From Wukongibacter sp050859025 (GTDB lineage Bacteria; Bacillota; Clostridia; Peptostreptococcales; Caminicellaceae), in contig NZ_CP138200.1 in the NCBI RefSeq assembly GCF_050859025.1, positions 186,001 to 250,000 on the forward strand: a stretch of 64,000 nt of DNA. Direction: 5' to 3'. Positions within the stretch are counted from its first letter, which is position 1. The number at the start of each line of letters is the position of its first letter. This document shows positions 43,426 to 52,040 of the stretch, piece after piece. The notes under the pieces are model-generated. The model was not told the origin of the DNA, did no database searches, and was given only the letters and a program-made list of their open reading frames with translations. A program made the position numbers and the translations under genes.

Positions 43426-43546
43426 AGACTGCTGACAAACCCGAATTTTGTTGTTGCTGCTTCAAGCAAGAACCCTTACGTATGTCTGTATACGCTGTGT
43501 TTTTTTGCTCTCAGCTCGCTTCGAACCTCAGATTTTTCAGCAGTCT
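43426..43546. repeat. GC-richer interspersed element with 10-bp terminal inverted repeats
   Basis: A 121-bp unit bounded by AGACTGCTGA and TCAGCAGTCT, noticeably richer in G+C than its surroundings. It contains GCTGCTTCAAGCAAGAACCC and CTCAGCTCGCTTCGAACC. No ORF. It looks like a mobile intergenic repeat; only one copy is in this window. Confidence 0.55.
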
Positions 43547-43640
43547 ATCATTTTGTTGACCTTGCCAACAATCTTGAGCAATAAATTAATTATCTCTCTG
43601 CTTTATCATTATAGATAAATTTTAAATCCATATAAGGTAG

Positions 43641-43744
43641 TATAGAGATTCCAGTCAAAACTTTAATTTATACAGATCAAAAATCCTAAGAAGCATCGGA
43701 TATTTTGATATGTATAAATTAAGATTTACTTGGAACTCTCTATA
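43641..43744 (+). repeat. Family B palindromic repeat, diverged copy
   Basis: TATAGAGATTC..ACTTTAATTTATACA..TGTATAAATTAAG..CTCTCTATA keeps the family B layout with a changed centre. It lies between the anti-sigma gene and the convergent secreted-protein gene. Confidence 0.6.
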
Positions 43745-43766
43745 GAATACTTAATATTTTAAAATC

Positions 43767-44228
43767 TTATTTAGCATAAATACTTTCAGACTTGGATGTC
43801 TCTTTTTTCGTTGTAGATCCAATAGTTGCTTTATGTATAGAATAGACTCTGTATTTATACCCCTCTTTTACGGTAAGAGCTTTTTTAACCCTTACATAGT
43901 CAGTATCACTCTTACTAGAATATATAGTATTAACATTTTCCCAATTTTTAGTTGATGTATCATATTTTTGCAAATATACCTTGACATAAACTTTTTTTAT
44001 GTCATCATAGCTTTCTGTATATCCTCCAATCTCAAGCTCACCATCTCCCCTATAATTAATAGAATTACCCCAATCAGAAAAATATCCCTTAGAAGACATA
44101 GACCTCTTAATTTTTAGGTTCTCAATTTTGATGTCCTGATTATCCTTACTAGCTTTTTCCGCAAATACATCGACAGTCAACGAAAGACACATAGCTACAA
44201 GTAGTGAAATAGTAAAAAATCTTTTCAT
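43767..44228 (-). CDS. Small secreted protein, DUF6147-like
   Basis: A 153-residue secreted protein with a signal peptide (about 1-23, ISLLVAMCLSLTVDVFA). The mature part is a single beta-type domain starting SDWGNSINYRGDGELEIGG and containing VYVKVYLQKYDTSTKNWENV. The pattern resembles DUF6147, which I recall only loosely, so the assignment is tentative. GGAGGAA precedes the ATG on the minus strand. It faces the direct-repeat block at 44256. Confidence 0.6.
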   Translation of the reverse strand: MKRFFTISLLVAMCLSLTVDVFAEKASKDNQDIKIENLKIKRSMSSKGYFSDWGNSINYRGDGELEIGGYTESYDDIKKVYVKVYLQKYDTSTKNWENVNTIYSSKSDTDYVRVKKALTVKEGYKYRVYSIHKATIGSTTKKETSKSESIYAK

Positions 44229-44255
44229 TTATAAATTCCTCCTTTTATATTTTTC

Positions 44256-44356
44256 ATAAACTATGACAATTAAAAATAAAAAAGGTTGCATAAAATAGCA
44301 AAAAATATATACAAAAGTGCAACCTTTTGGAGAGTGAATTGTTTGTAATTGTGAAT
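44256..44356. repeat. Direct repeat R1 with terminator-like hairpin
   Basis: About 100 bp, matching 45170-45270 with only a few changes. It contains AAAAGGTTGCA..TGCAACCTTTT (44280-44328), a hairpin with a T-rich end. The two copies precede two small orphan genes. Confidence 0.75.
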
Positions 44357-44367
44357 GGAGACAGAGG

Positions 44368-44466
44368 ATGGAGTTGTTGTCATCGCTTTATATTCTGGAT
44401 ATTTTTAGATTATATAAAGAGCACAAAAAAGATTGGTTTAAGAAATTTATTAAAAAGAAAGGGTGA
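44368..44466 (+). CDS. Possible small ORF or gene fragment, 32 residues
   Basis: ATG directly after AGAGG; encodes a peptide with a hydrophobic start (LLSSLYILDIFRLY) and a Lys-rich end (HKKDWFKKFIKKKG). It could be the C-terminal remnant of a larger gene or a small peptide. Six bases separate its stop from the next gene's TTG. Confidence 0.3.
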   Translation: MELLSSLYILDIFRLYKEHKKDWFKKFIKKKG

Positions 44467-44472
44467 TTCTTT

Positions 44473-44997
44473 TTGAACAATAAATATGTAGATATTAGAT
44501 TATCACATAACTTCTATGATTTAGAAATTCAAGTAGACTATTATATGGAAAATGGAAGCTCTAATCCATTTTTAGAAAATACAGATTTTATTAAACCTTT
44601 GATGCTATTTTTACTAAAAAAAGTTAAATTTGCTAATGTATATTTTCATTCTAGATATACTCATTTGGAAAAAGAGTTGATTAATATGGCTTCTGTAGTA
44701 CAAACACATATGGATACACGATTGAATCTCAAAACGTTAGAAATTCTTATTGATGAAAAGTTTAATAACTTTCTAATATATAACTCCTTAACAAAAGATT
44801 ATGTTTTTAAAATACGGTTTTTAGATTTATATATTGACAAAACAAAAAAATCAACAGTTTGTTCATTTATATCAAATAGTACAAACATTCATATTTATAA
44901 TTTGACTAGCGAAGAAAAAGATTATGTACTTTCTTTATTTCAAGGAAAAGATTTTCATATAGATATTTATCTCAAATATAATCAAGACTCTTATTAA
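44473..44997 (+). CDS. Hypothetical protein, possible immunity-type
   Basis: A 174-residue soluble, AT-rich-codon protein starting at TTG after AAAGGGTGA. It has no signal, membrane segment or known motif; visible segments are DIRLSHNFYDLEIQVDYYMEN and HMDTRLNLKTLEILIDEKF. Size, acidity and its place in a run of unrelated small orphan genes recall immunity genes of polymorphic toxin loci, but no toxin is present, so this is a guess. Confidence 0.45.
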   Translation: MNNKYVDIRLSHNFYDLEIQVDYYMENGSSNPFLENTDFIKPLMLFLLKKVKFANVYFHSRYTHLEKELINMASVVQTHMDTRLNLKTLEILIDEKFNNFLIYNSLTKDYVFKIRFLDLYIDKTKKSTVCSFISNSTNIHIYNLTSEEKDYVLSLFQGKDFHIDIYLKYNQDSY

Positions 44998-45061
44998 AAA
45001 AACAAAAAGTATATTAAAGCTAATTTGAGGATTAAATTAGGGGATGTGGTTATTGTTTTAG

Positions 45062-45119
45062 AAAAAGAGACATCTCATACAACAAGGGAATAGAGTTGTT
45101 ATATGAGATGTCTCTTTTG
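45062..45119 (+). terminator. Intrinsic terminator
   Basis: AAAGAGACATCTCATA pairs with TATGAGATGTCTCTTT (one bulge, inner AAC/GTT), ending in TTTT. It closes the gene at 44473. Confidence 0.8.
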
Positions 45120-45169
45120 TGTTAAGCTATTCTTAATTTGATAGCAATTTTTCTATTCTGTATAGCCTA

Positions 45170-45270
45170 ATAAACTATGACAATTAACAATAAAAAAGGT
45201 TGCATAAAATAGCAAAAAATATATAAAAAAGTGCAACCTTTTGGAGAGTTAATTGTCTATAATTGTAGAT
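45170..45270. repeat. Direct repeat R2 with terminator-like hairpin
   Basis: Second copy of the block at 44256-44356, with the same AAAAGGTTGCA/TGCAACCTTTT hairpin. It leads into an excellent ribosome binding site and a 14-codon ORF. Confidence 0.75.
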
Positions 45271-45295
45271 TGAAAAAAAAAAGGAGGAGTAATTT

Positions 45296-45340
45296 ATGTT
45301 TGAAATAAGGGCTCCAGCTAAGAAAAGCTACAATAGCTAG
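45296..45340 (+). pseudogene. 14-residue ORF with an ideal ribosome binding site
   Basis: AAAGGAGGAG lies eight bases before an ATG that reads only 14 codons (MFEIRAPAKKSYNS). It may be the 5' stub of a deleted gene or a leader peptide for the gene at 45435. The good initiation site shows that translation once mattered here. Confidence 0.35.
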
Positions 45341-45434
45341 AAAATTTCAATCCTAAGACTTTTAATAGTATATATGTACATTATCATAATAAAAAACATA
45401 TAAGTTATATTTCAAAATAGGAAGGGATCATAGA

Positions 45435-45893
45435 ATGTCTTCCGTTATAAGTACAGGCATAATTTTTAATGGAGTAAAAGAAAATGAAGTAAAAATTAAA
45501 AATTTAGAAAGATTAATACAATACCTTAAGAATAACGGATTTTCAATAACAGAGATATATATTTATGATGATAAAAACGATATAACCTATAACTTTGAAG
45601 AACATGATGATTTTTACGGTCTTCTGATAGACTATAATGAAGAAGACCTACGTAGTATACTTACTAATATTAAAGCCATTGATACCTATTTTTTAAGCAT
45701 GATAGAAAGCTTTGCTGAGATATTAAATTTTGATTATGCTTTTGTTTGTAATGATGGGGAATTAGAGTTTTCAATTAAAGAACTACAGAAAATTGAAGAT
45801 TATAAAGAGATGTATTATATTTTATCAATAAAAGAAGATGATGAGTTTAAGATTTATAAAGGCAATTGGAATATCTGGGGAACGCCTCTATAA
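45435..45893 (+). CDS. Hypothetical protein, possible immunity-type
   Basis: A 152-residue acidic soluble protein (VISTGIIFNGVKENEVKIKN at the start; YKGNWNIWGTPL at the end). It has no signal or membrane segment. AAGGGAT precedes the ATG. Its layout (start with a beta strand, conserved-looking Trp end) resembles small immunity proteins, but I do not recognise a family. Confidence 0.45.
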   Translation: MSSVISTGIIFNGVKENEVKIKNLERLIQYLKNNGFSITEIYIYDDKNDITYNFEEHDDFYGLLIDYNEEDLRSILTNIKAIDTYFLSMIESFAEILNFDYAFVCNDGELEFSIKELQKIEDYKEMYYILSIKEDDEFKIYKGNWNIWGTPL

Positions 45894-46053
45894 AACTAAA
45901 AGGGTGAGAATAATGAAATAGCTGTTGCCTCTTAAGAAATTAAAAAAGGAATATATGAATTATAGGATCTGTGTATATTAAGAAGCTTCAGAAAAATGGA
46001 TATTTTAATTGTTTGATAAGGCTCTTCATTAAATAGAATGGTGGTAATAGATT

Positions 46054-46410
46054 ATGAATACAGAACAATTTAATCTTGCCTATTTAGATAAGTGGATGGA
46101 AGATAATAAACTCGAAGAGAGGGCTAAAGAAGGCTGTTTCACTTATTTAGAAAATTATCTGATACATCATCCACAAGACTTCAATGAGAGATTTATTTTA
46201 GCTGAAGATATAAAAAATATAGAAACTGAGCTGTATAAAATAGACCTAACTATCAGCTATAGAAATGATTTTGAACCTAGTCCCATAGAATATATTTCAA
46301 TGATTTTAAAAATGATAAATTCAGAAAAAGTGATAGGATACTATAAATCAATATTTTCATTAGATGGAGAAGAAATAGATGACTATATCTTAGATGATGA
46401 AACCTTTTAA
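46054..46410 (+). CDS. Hypothetical protein
   Basis: A 118-residue acidic, mostly helical soluble protein (TEQFNLAYLDKWMEDNKLEE; PIEYISMILKMINSEKVIGY). GGTGG lies upstream of the ATG, with 8-9 bases spacing. Third of the small orphan genes; 160 bp separate it from the previous one. Family unknown. Confidence 0.45.
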   Translation: MNTEQFNLAYLDKWMEDNKLEERAKEGCFTYLENYLIHHPQDFNERFILAEDIKNIETELYKIDLTISYRNDFEPSPIEYISMILKMINSEKVIGYYKSIFSLDGEEIDDYILDDETF

Positions 46411-46542
46411 TAAAGTGAGGAAATTGCATAATAAATGAGGTATAGCTTTAGGGCTCTTAAGATTATATATAGTAGTAAGTTTTTGAGGATTGTAATTATG
46501 CAATTTGCTCAAGTAACTAATTATATATTTATGTATTAGAAA

Positions 46543-46580
46543 TAGAGGGGGTGTTTCATAAAGGAGACATCCCTCTTTAT
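46543..46580 (+). terminator. Family C-like hairpin, possible terminator
   Basis: GAGGGGGTGTTTC pairs with GAGACATCCCTC around ATAAAG, followed by TTTATAT. It shares the TTTCATAAAGG core with the family C repeats. Confidence 0.55.
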
Positions 46581-46756
46581 ATTTAATACTAAAGCTCACA
46601 AAAAATACTTTTATTCAATAGCTACCTTCTTAAACTTAAAGAATTACGTGAAAAGGTAGAAAGATTGAAGAAGATATTAAAAAAACATATAAAATGATTG
46701 TTAAAATTTAAACTATTGTTGAAATTTTCAGAAAAATATAATATCATAATGGTAGA

Positions 46757-46861
46757 CTGGTAATACCAGTTAAAAGTTTATTATTATCAATAAAATCTAA
46801 ACTATTATTAAAAGAGTAAAAACTTTCTTTTTTGGCTAATTGGTATTACCATAGTACCAAT
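46757..46861. promoter_or_regulatory. Two GntR-type operator sites (distal)
   Basis: CTGGTAATACCAG (46757-46769) and TGGTATTACCA (46841-46851, followed by TAGTACCAAT) match the TGGT-N3-ACCA dyad of FadR/LldR-type GntR repressors. Their spacing (about 83 bp centre to centre) suits looping. They lie upstream of a decayed region before the lactate operon. Confidence 0.55.
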
Positions 46862-47132
46862 AATCTAAAGATATAGATTCAAATATAAATTCGAAATAGA
46901 GGGTCTATGTTTTAAAGCTTAAGTAGAGTTTTAAGCTGTAGGAAATCGTTTTTTAAAAAATAATAGAAGTTAATAGCAAAAATTTCTAGAACTGATGATT
47001 TTATTAAATTACAGTTTATTGCTGAGAAAAATATATAAATAAAATTAACTTGTTATATACCGCTCAAAAAAAACTAATCTTTAGTCATATAAAAGGAAAT
47101 ATTAAACGTCAAAATAGATATAATAAGTGCAT

Positions 47133-47256
47133 TTACGGGAGAGAGTCTGGTGGCTTATGAAGCTGGGTATGGGCCATATTAGGATTTTCTAAGATTGAAA
47201 ATGTAGATGCAGACATTATTATCACTTCCCTTGGCACGTATCCCGCTAGATAAAAT
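47133..47256 (+). pseudogene. Possible decayed lactate racemase (larA-like) remnant
   Basis: In two frames one can read FTGESLVAYEAGYGPY, a stop, then GFSKIENVDADIIITSLGTYPAR and a stop. LarA proteins have a similar DADIVIxSxGGYP segment after a GDxVKAHxAG-like stretch. The neighbouring lactate dehydrogenase operon makes a lost racemase plausible. Homology is from memory and the piece is short. Other bases from 46862 to 47450 show no gene. Confidence 0.35.
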
Positions 47257-47450
47257 ATTTAGGTTATAAATTTCTTGTAAACTCAATTATTGTTATAGAA
47301 AATGAAATACTAAGCAGTTTTTTTACAGTTACATCTAAGTGTGGTTTATAGCCAGATGAAGCTACGAAAAAACTAACATTTTAAAGATATAGTCTTTGTC
47401 AAAATATTGGTGAGTAAATCTTTAGAGTGTAAAATGTTTATCGTATTATA

Positions 47451-47503
47451 TATAGAAATCGTAATAAATCTTTTACATTTTGATTTATTAAGTACGTTCT
47501 ATA
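47451..47503 (-). repeat. Family A repeat, internally deleted copy 4
   Basis: A 53-bp copy in inverted orientation: the TATAGAAATCG..ACATTTTGAT end joins directly to TTAAGTACGTTCTATA, missing the centre. It lies between the decayed region and the lactate operon promoter. Confidence 0.75.
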
Positions 47504-47537
47504 TATTAAAAGAATACAATTAAAAATTTTAATCAAC

Positions 47538-47556
47538 TGGTAATACCATAATACCA
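47538..47556. promoter_or_regulatory. GntR-type operator at the lactate operon
   Basis: TGGTAATACCA followed by TAATACCA, 15 bp upstream of the etfB start and just before its ribosome binding site. It is the same sequence as the distal site at 46757. A LldR/LctA-like GntR protein is the expected binder; its gene is not in this window. Confidence 0.6.
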
Positions 47557-47570
47557 AAGGAGGGAATTAT

Positions 47571-48359
47571 ATGGATATATTTGTTTGCATTAAACAGGTA
47601 CCAGGAACTTCTGAAGTTGAAGTAGATGAAAAAACAGGTGTATTAAAAAGGGATGGAGTAGACTCAAAGATGAACCCCTATGATCTCTATGCTGTTGAGG
47701 CAGCCATAAGGATGAAAGAAGACAAAGGTGGTGAGGTTACAGTATTAAGTATGGGACCACCACAAGCAGCTGAGATAATAAGAGAATCCTATATGATGGG
47801 AGCCGATAAGGGAGCACTTTTTACAGATAGAAAATTTGCTGGTGCCGATGTTCTTGCTACATCATACACCTTAGCTCAAGGTATTAAAAAGTTAGGAAAT
47901 CCCGATCTAATAATATGTGGAAAGATGACAACCGATGGAGATACTGCCCAAGTTGGGCCAGAAATAGCTGAGTTCCTAAATATCCCCCATGTTGCAAATG
48001 TTAAGAAGATATTAGAAATAAAAGAGGATTCTATTGTATTAGAAATGGATATGCCCCACACTGTTGAAGTAGTAGATGTTAAATTACCATGTCTAATTGC
48101 AGTTGACAAAGACATATATCAGCCTAGACTTCCATCCTTTAAAAGGAAACTGGCAACTAAGGATAGAGAGATACCTTTCTATAGTCTAAAGGATTTAGAT
48201 GACCATGATGAAATGAAATATGGATTAAATGGTTCTCCAACTCAAGTAAAAAAAATATTCCCACCAAAGACAAATACTGACCATGAGATTTGGGAGGGGA
48301 CAGGCGGCGAATTGTCCGAGAGATTATTTGATAAATTGAAAGAATTAAAATTCATATAG
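47571..48359 (+). CDS. etfB: Electron-transfer flavoprotein beta subunit
   Basis: A 262-residue EtfB. MDIFVCIKQVPGTSEVEVDE is the typical start, and DLIICGKMTTDGDTAQVGPEIAEFL (about 110-134) forms the flavin/AMP-site region; bifurcating EtfB proteins carry FAD here. It is the first gene of an etfB-etfA-dehydrogenase operon matching LctB-LctC-LctD of acetogens, where lactate is oxidised with NAD+ by pushing one electron to NAD+ at the expense of ferredoxin oxidation (confurcation). AAAGGAGGG precedes the ATG. Confidence 0.92.
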   Translation: MDIFVCIKQVPGTSEVEVDEKTGVLKRDGVDSKMNPYDLYAVEAAIRMKEDKGGEVTVLSMGPPQAAEIIRESYMMGADKGALFTDRKFAGADVLATSYTLAQGIKKLGNPDLIICGKMTTDGDTAQVGPEIAEFLNIPHVANVKKILEIKEDSIVLEMDMPHTVEVVDVKLPCLIAVDKDIYQPRLPSFKRKLATKDREIPFYSLKDLDDHDEMKYGLNGSPTQVKKIFPPKTNTDHEIWEGTGGELSERLFDKLKELKFI

Positions 48360-48372
48360 GAGGTGTAGTAAT

Positions 48373-49593
48373 ATGGCAAAAATAGTGATTCATCAAGAGA
48401 AGGTTACAAATCCTAAGGCGCTTATAGAGCTATGTCCATTTTCAGCTATAGAATATGTTAATGACTATCTTACAATAAATGCAGCCTGTAAGATGTGCAA
48501 GATATGTGTGAAGAAGGGTCCAGAGGGAGTTTTTGAGTTTACCCACGAACCAGTTCACAGTATAGATAAGGATAAATGGAAGGGTATAGCGGTGTATGTT
48601 GACCATTTAGAAGGTGATATTCATCCAGTAACCTTTGAACTTATCGGAAAGGCGAAAGAACTTGCAGCAAAGATAAATCATCCAGTATACGCCCTGTTTA
48701 TGGGTCATGATATTAAGGAGAGTGCAAAAGAAATACTACACTATGGCGTAGATGAAGTATTTGTATATGACGAAGAGGAATTGAAAGATTTTAGAATAGA
48801 ACCATATACGGCAGTATTTGAAGACTTTATCAACAGCATTATGCCAAGTATCCTATTGGTTGGAGGAACTACCATAGGAAGATCCTTAGCACCAAGGGCA
48901 GCAGCTAGATTTAGAACTGGTCTGACTGCTGACTGTACAATCTTAGACGTTCAAGAAAACACCGATTTAGATCAGATAAGACCTGCATTTGGTGGAAACA
49001 TAATGGCTCATATCCATACACCAAACCATAGACCACAGTTTGCTACAGTAAGATATAAAATATTCTCTGCACCTGAAAGAAGCGAAGAAGCAGATGGAAT
49101 AATTACTCACTGCAGTATAGAAAAAGAAAAACTTACATCTAAAATCGAAGTATTAGACATAAAGAAAAAAGAAAAGGAAGAAGGTATAGAAGACGCAGAA
49201 GTTATTATAGTTGCTGGTAGAGCAATTAAAAAGGAAGACGATCTGTCAATGATCTATGAATTAGCAGATCTACTTGGAGCCCATGTAGCAACTACGAGAC
49301 CTCTAATTGAGGCGGGTTGGGCAGACCCAAGAAAACAAATAGGTCTCAGCGGTAGAACAGTAAAACCAAAGCTTATAATAACCTGTGGAGTTTCTGGTGC
49401 TATACAATTTGTCGCTGGAATGAATAACTCAGAATGTATTATAGCAATAAATAAGGATGAAAAGGCATCTATATTTGGCGTAGCTCATTACGGAATAATA
49501 GGAGACGTTTATGATGTAATCCCGCAGCTTATAGAAAAAATTAAGGCAGGAGAGATAAGCAAAGAAGAATTGGTCTATGTAACTGCAAATTAA
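48373..49593 (+). CDS. etfA: Electron-transfer flavoprotein alpha subunit with ferredoxin-type domain
   Basis: A 406-residue EtfA, about 70-80 residues longer than plain EtfA. The N-terminal extension carries cysteines in LCPFSAIEY and ACKMCKICVKKGPEG, a [4Fe-4S]-type pattern also present in LctC. The C-terminal FAD domain shows VVAGRAIKKEDD-like and GRTVKPKLIITCGVSGAIQFVAGM (about 322-345). This iron-sulfur site is the likely entry point for ferredoxin electrons. It starts 13 bp after etfB with AGGAGGTG. Confidence 0.93.
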   Translation: MAKIVIHQEKVTNPKALIELCPFSAIEYVNDYLTINAACKMCKICVKKGPEGVFEFTHEPVHSIDKDKWKGIAVYVDHLEGDIHPVTFELIGKAKELAAKINHPVYALFMGHDIKESAKEILHYGVDEVFVYDEEELKDFRIEPYTAVFEDFINSIMPSILLVGGTTIGRSLAPRAAARFRTGLTADCTILDVQENTDLDQIRPAFGGNIMAHIHTPNHRPQFATVRYKIFSAPERSEEADGIITHCSIEKEKLTSKIEVLDIKKKEKEEGIEDAEVIIVAGRAIKKEDDLSMIYELADLLGAHVATTRPLIEAGWADPRKQIGLSGRTVKPKLIITCGVSGAIQFVAGMNNSECIIAINKDEKASIFGVAHYGIIGDVYDVIPQLIEKIKAGEISKEELVYVTAN

Positions 49594-49605
49594 GGGGGGA
49601 AGAAT

Positions 49606-51000
49606 ATGAACTTTAAAAAAATTGATAATAATGATTTAGATTTCCTTGTATCAGTTTGTGGAGAAGACAGAGTGTTTACGGGTGAAAATATAAATGAAGA
49701 TTATAGTCACGACGAACTTGCTGGAATTCACAAGTTTCCAGAAATATTGATTCAGGTTAAGAGTACCGAAGAAGTATCAAAGGTTATGAAATATGCATTT
49801 GATAACAACATACCCGTTACCCCTAGAGGTCAAGGTACTGGACTTGTTGGTGGAGCCGTTGCCCTGCATGGTGGGCTCATGATAGATATGAGTCAGATGA
49901 ACAGTATTTTAGAACTAGATGAGGAGAATTTAACGCTAACTGTTGAACCTGGGGTACTATTGATGGAGATATCAAAGTATGTGGAAGAACATGATTTATT
50001 TTATCCACCAGACCCGGGAGAAAAGAGTGCTACCATAGGTGGAAACATTAATACCAATGCAGGTGGTATGAGGGCAGTTAAATATGGTGTAACTAGGGAT
50101 TTTGTAAGAGGGTTAGAGCTAGTACTGCCAAATGGTAAAATAATGGAGATTGGAGGTAAAGTAGTTAAAAACAGTTCAGGCTACAGCTTGAAGGATCTAA
50201 TTGTTGGTTCAGAAGGAACTCTTGGTATTGTAACAAAGGCAATCTTAAGATTATTACCATTACCAAAGAAGGCAATAAGTCTATTGATACCCTTTCCTAA
50301 TCTGGAGATGGCAATAGAAACAGTACCTAAAATTATTAAATCAAAGGTAATACCAACTGCAATAGAATATATGGTTAGGGATGTAATACTTGCATCAGAG
50401 GAGTTCCTAGGGAAAAAGTTCCCAGATAGTTCAGCAGATGCATATTTATTACTTACCTTTGATGGTAACAGTAAAGAAGAGATAGAACAGGTATACGAAA
50501 AGGTTGCACACATTTGCTTAGATTCAGGAGCAATAGATGTACTAATATCTAATACTCAGGAAAGACAGGAATCTATTTGGTCTGCTAGGGGAGCATTTCT
50601 TGAGGCTATAAAGGCATCTACAACTGAGATGGATGAGTGCGATGTAGTAGTTCCAAGAAACAGGATAGCTGAGTTCGTTAAGTTTTCCAATGACTTGCAA
50701 AGGAAATTTGATATAAGAATAAAAAGCTTCGGCCACGCAGGCGATGGAAATCTTCATATCTATGTACTCAAAGACGAGCTACCGGAAGACGAATGGAATA
50801 AGAAATTGAAGGAAGTATTTGATTGTATGTATACAAAGGCTAATGAGTTAGGTGGTAAAGTATCGGGTGAACATGGTATAGGGTATGCTAAGAAACCTTA
50901 TTTAGAGGAGTCTATGGGTAACAATGGAATGGATATCCTCAAAAATATAAAGCTTGCATTTGATCCAAAGGGAATTTTAAATCCTGGTAAGGTCTGTTAG
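49606..51000 (+). CDS. FAD-linked lactate dehydrogenase/glycolate oxidase GlcD-type (LctD-like)
   Basis: A 464-residue FAD-binding oxidoreductase of the GlcD/D-LDH type. The FAD-binding motif PRGQGTGLVGGAV (about 76-88) and PDPGEKSATIGGNINTNAGGMRAVKYG (about 136-162) are present, as is the C-terminal GHAGDGNLHIYV, HGIGYAKK and the closing DPKGILNPGK. With EtfAB it should form the electron-confurcating lactate dehydrogenase. Other 2-hydroxyacids remain possible substrates. GGGGGGAAG precedes the ATG. Confidence 0.92.
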   Translation: MNFKKIDNNDLDFLVSVCGEDRVFTGENINEDYSHDELAGIHKFPEILIQVKSTEEVSKVMKYAFDNNIPVTPRGQGTGLVGGAVALHGGLMIDMSQMNSILELDEENLTLTVEPGVLLMEISKYVEEHDLFYPPDPGEKSATIGGNINTNAGGMRAVKYGVTRDFVRGLELVLPNGKIMEIGGKVVKNSSGYSLKDLIVGSEGTLGIVTKAILRLLPLPKKAISLLIPFPNLEMAIETVPKIIKSKVIPTAIEYMVRDVILASEEFLGKKFPDSSADAYLLLTFDGNSKEEIEQVYEKVAHICLDSGAIDVLISNTQERQESIWSARGAFLEAIKASTTEMDECDVVVPRNRIAEFVKFSNDLQRKFDIRIKSFGHAGDGNLHIYVLKDELPEDEWNKKLKEVFDCMYTKANELGGKVSGEHGIGYAKKPYLEESMGNNGMDILKNIKLAFDPKGILNPGKVC

Positions 51001-51279
51001 AAATTAATTGTTAATATTTTCTAGATAGAGGGTTATAGGTGGCATGGCCCTTTATCTATAAAGATATATATAAATTAAGATTTACCTATACATAAGAATC
51101 TTTGATTGAAACAGTAACGAAGAAATTTGGGCTTCTAGGCAGCTTAGGAGAATTAATATGATTTTACCCAATAATTCAGAAAAAAACATATATTTGAAAA
51201 ATTATTAAAGGATTTTTGGGTATAAAGTAGAAAAATACAATAATGTGTCAACACTCAAGAATAAAAGGAGTTGGGGAGA

Positions 51280-51849
51280 ATGGAAATAAAGAGAGAGGAA
51301 GCATTTAAACTTCTTAAGGAACACGTGGATTCTCACAGTTTGATAAAACACTGCCTAGCGGTTGAGGCTTCGATGATAGGCTATGCTAAGAAATTTGGTG
51401 AGGATGTAGAAACTTGGGCAGCATGTGGTCTTTTACACGATATTGATTTTGAGAAACATCCTGAGGAGCATCCACTAGTGGGAGTAGAAATATTAAGAGA
51501 AAAGGGATATCCAGAGGATTTTGTAATGGCCGTAAAGGGCCACGGGGATCATACCAATACACCAAGGGAAACTATGATGGCAAAAACATTATATGCTGTA
51601 GACGAGCTTTCAGGTTTTGTCATAGCCTGTGTACTTGTAAGACCAAATAGGTTTGAGGGATTGAAGGTAAAATCTGTTAAGAAAAAGCTTAAGGATAAAG
51701 CCTTCGCAAAGGCTGTGAATAGAGATCAAATCAAAAAGGGTGCTGAAGAGATGGGTGTAGACCTTACAGAGCATATTCAAACCGTTATAGATGCTTTAGT
51801 ACAAAGAGAGGTTGAATTAAAGGAACAAGGATTGAGCCTAATAGAATAA
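51280..51849 (+). CDS. HD-domain (HDIG) hydrolase-like protein
   Basis: A 189-residue HD-superfamily protein. The metal motif reads H..HDIDFEKHP..GHGDHT (LIKHCLAVE, GLLHDIDFEKHPEEH, VKGHGDHT), typical of HDIG phosphohydrolases. The substrate is unknown. I start at ATG 51280; AAAGGAG lies ten bases upstream, and an upstream in-frame TTG sits too close to that site. It is single, between the lactate operon and a family C repeat. Confidence 0.85.
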   Translation: MEIKREEAFKLLKEHVDSHSLIKHCLAVEASMIGYAKKFGEDVETWAACGLLHDIDFEKHPEEHPLVGVEILREKGYPEDFVMAVKGHGDHTNTPRETMMAKTLYAVDELSGFVIACVLVRPNRFEGLKVKSVKKKLKDKAFAKAVNRDQIKKGAEEMGVDLTEHIQTVIDALVQREVELKEQGLSLIE

Positions 51850-51864
51850 AGGAATAGACAATAT

Positions 51865-51960
51865 GGGTTGTCTCATAAAGGTATTTAATGAGTTCAGTCC
51901 CGGGGTGTTTCACAATGAATGAAGCTCAAAGCTTTGAAATTCATCATTATGAGACACCCC
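51865..51960 (+). repeat. Family C repeat, palindromic copy
   Basis: GGGTTGTCTCATAA at the left pairs with TTATGAGACACCCC at the right; inside are GGGGTGTTTCACAATGAATGAA and TTCATCAT. This copy has the most complete ends of the family and could act as the terminator of the HD gene. Confidence 0.65.
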
Positions 51961-52040
51961 GTATTTTTATGAAAAATAAATACTAAAAATGCAATAATTA
52001 GATATTGCATTTTGGGTAAAAATATAATTTAATATATCTA

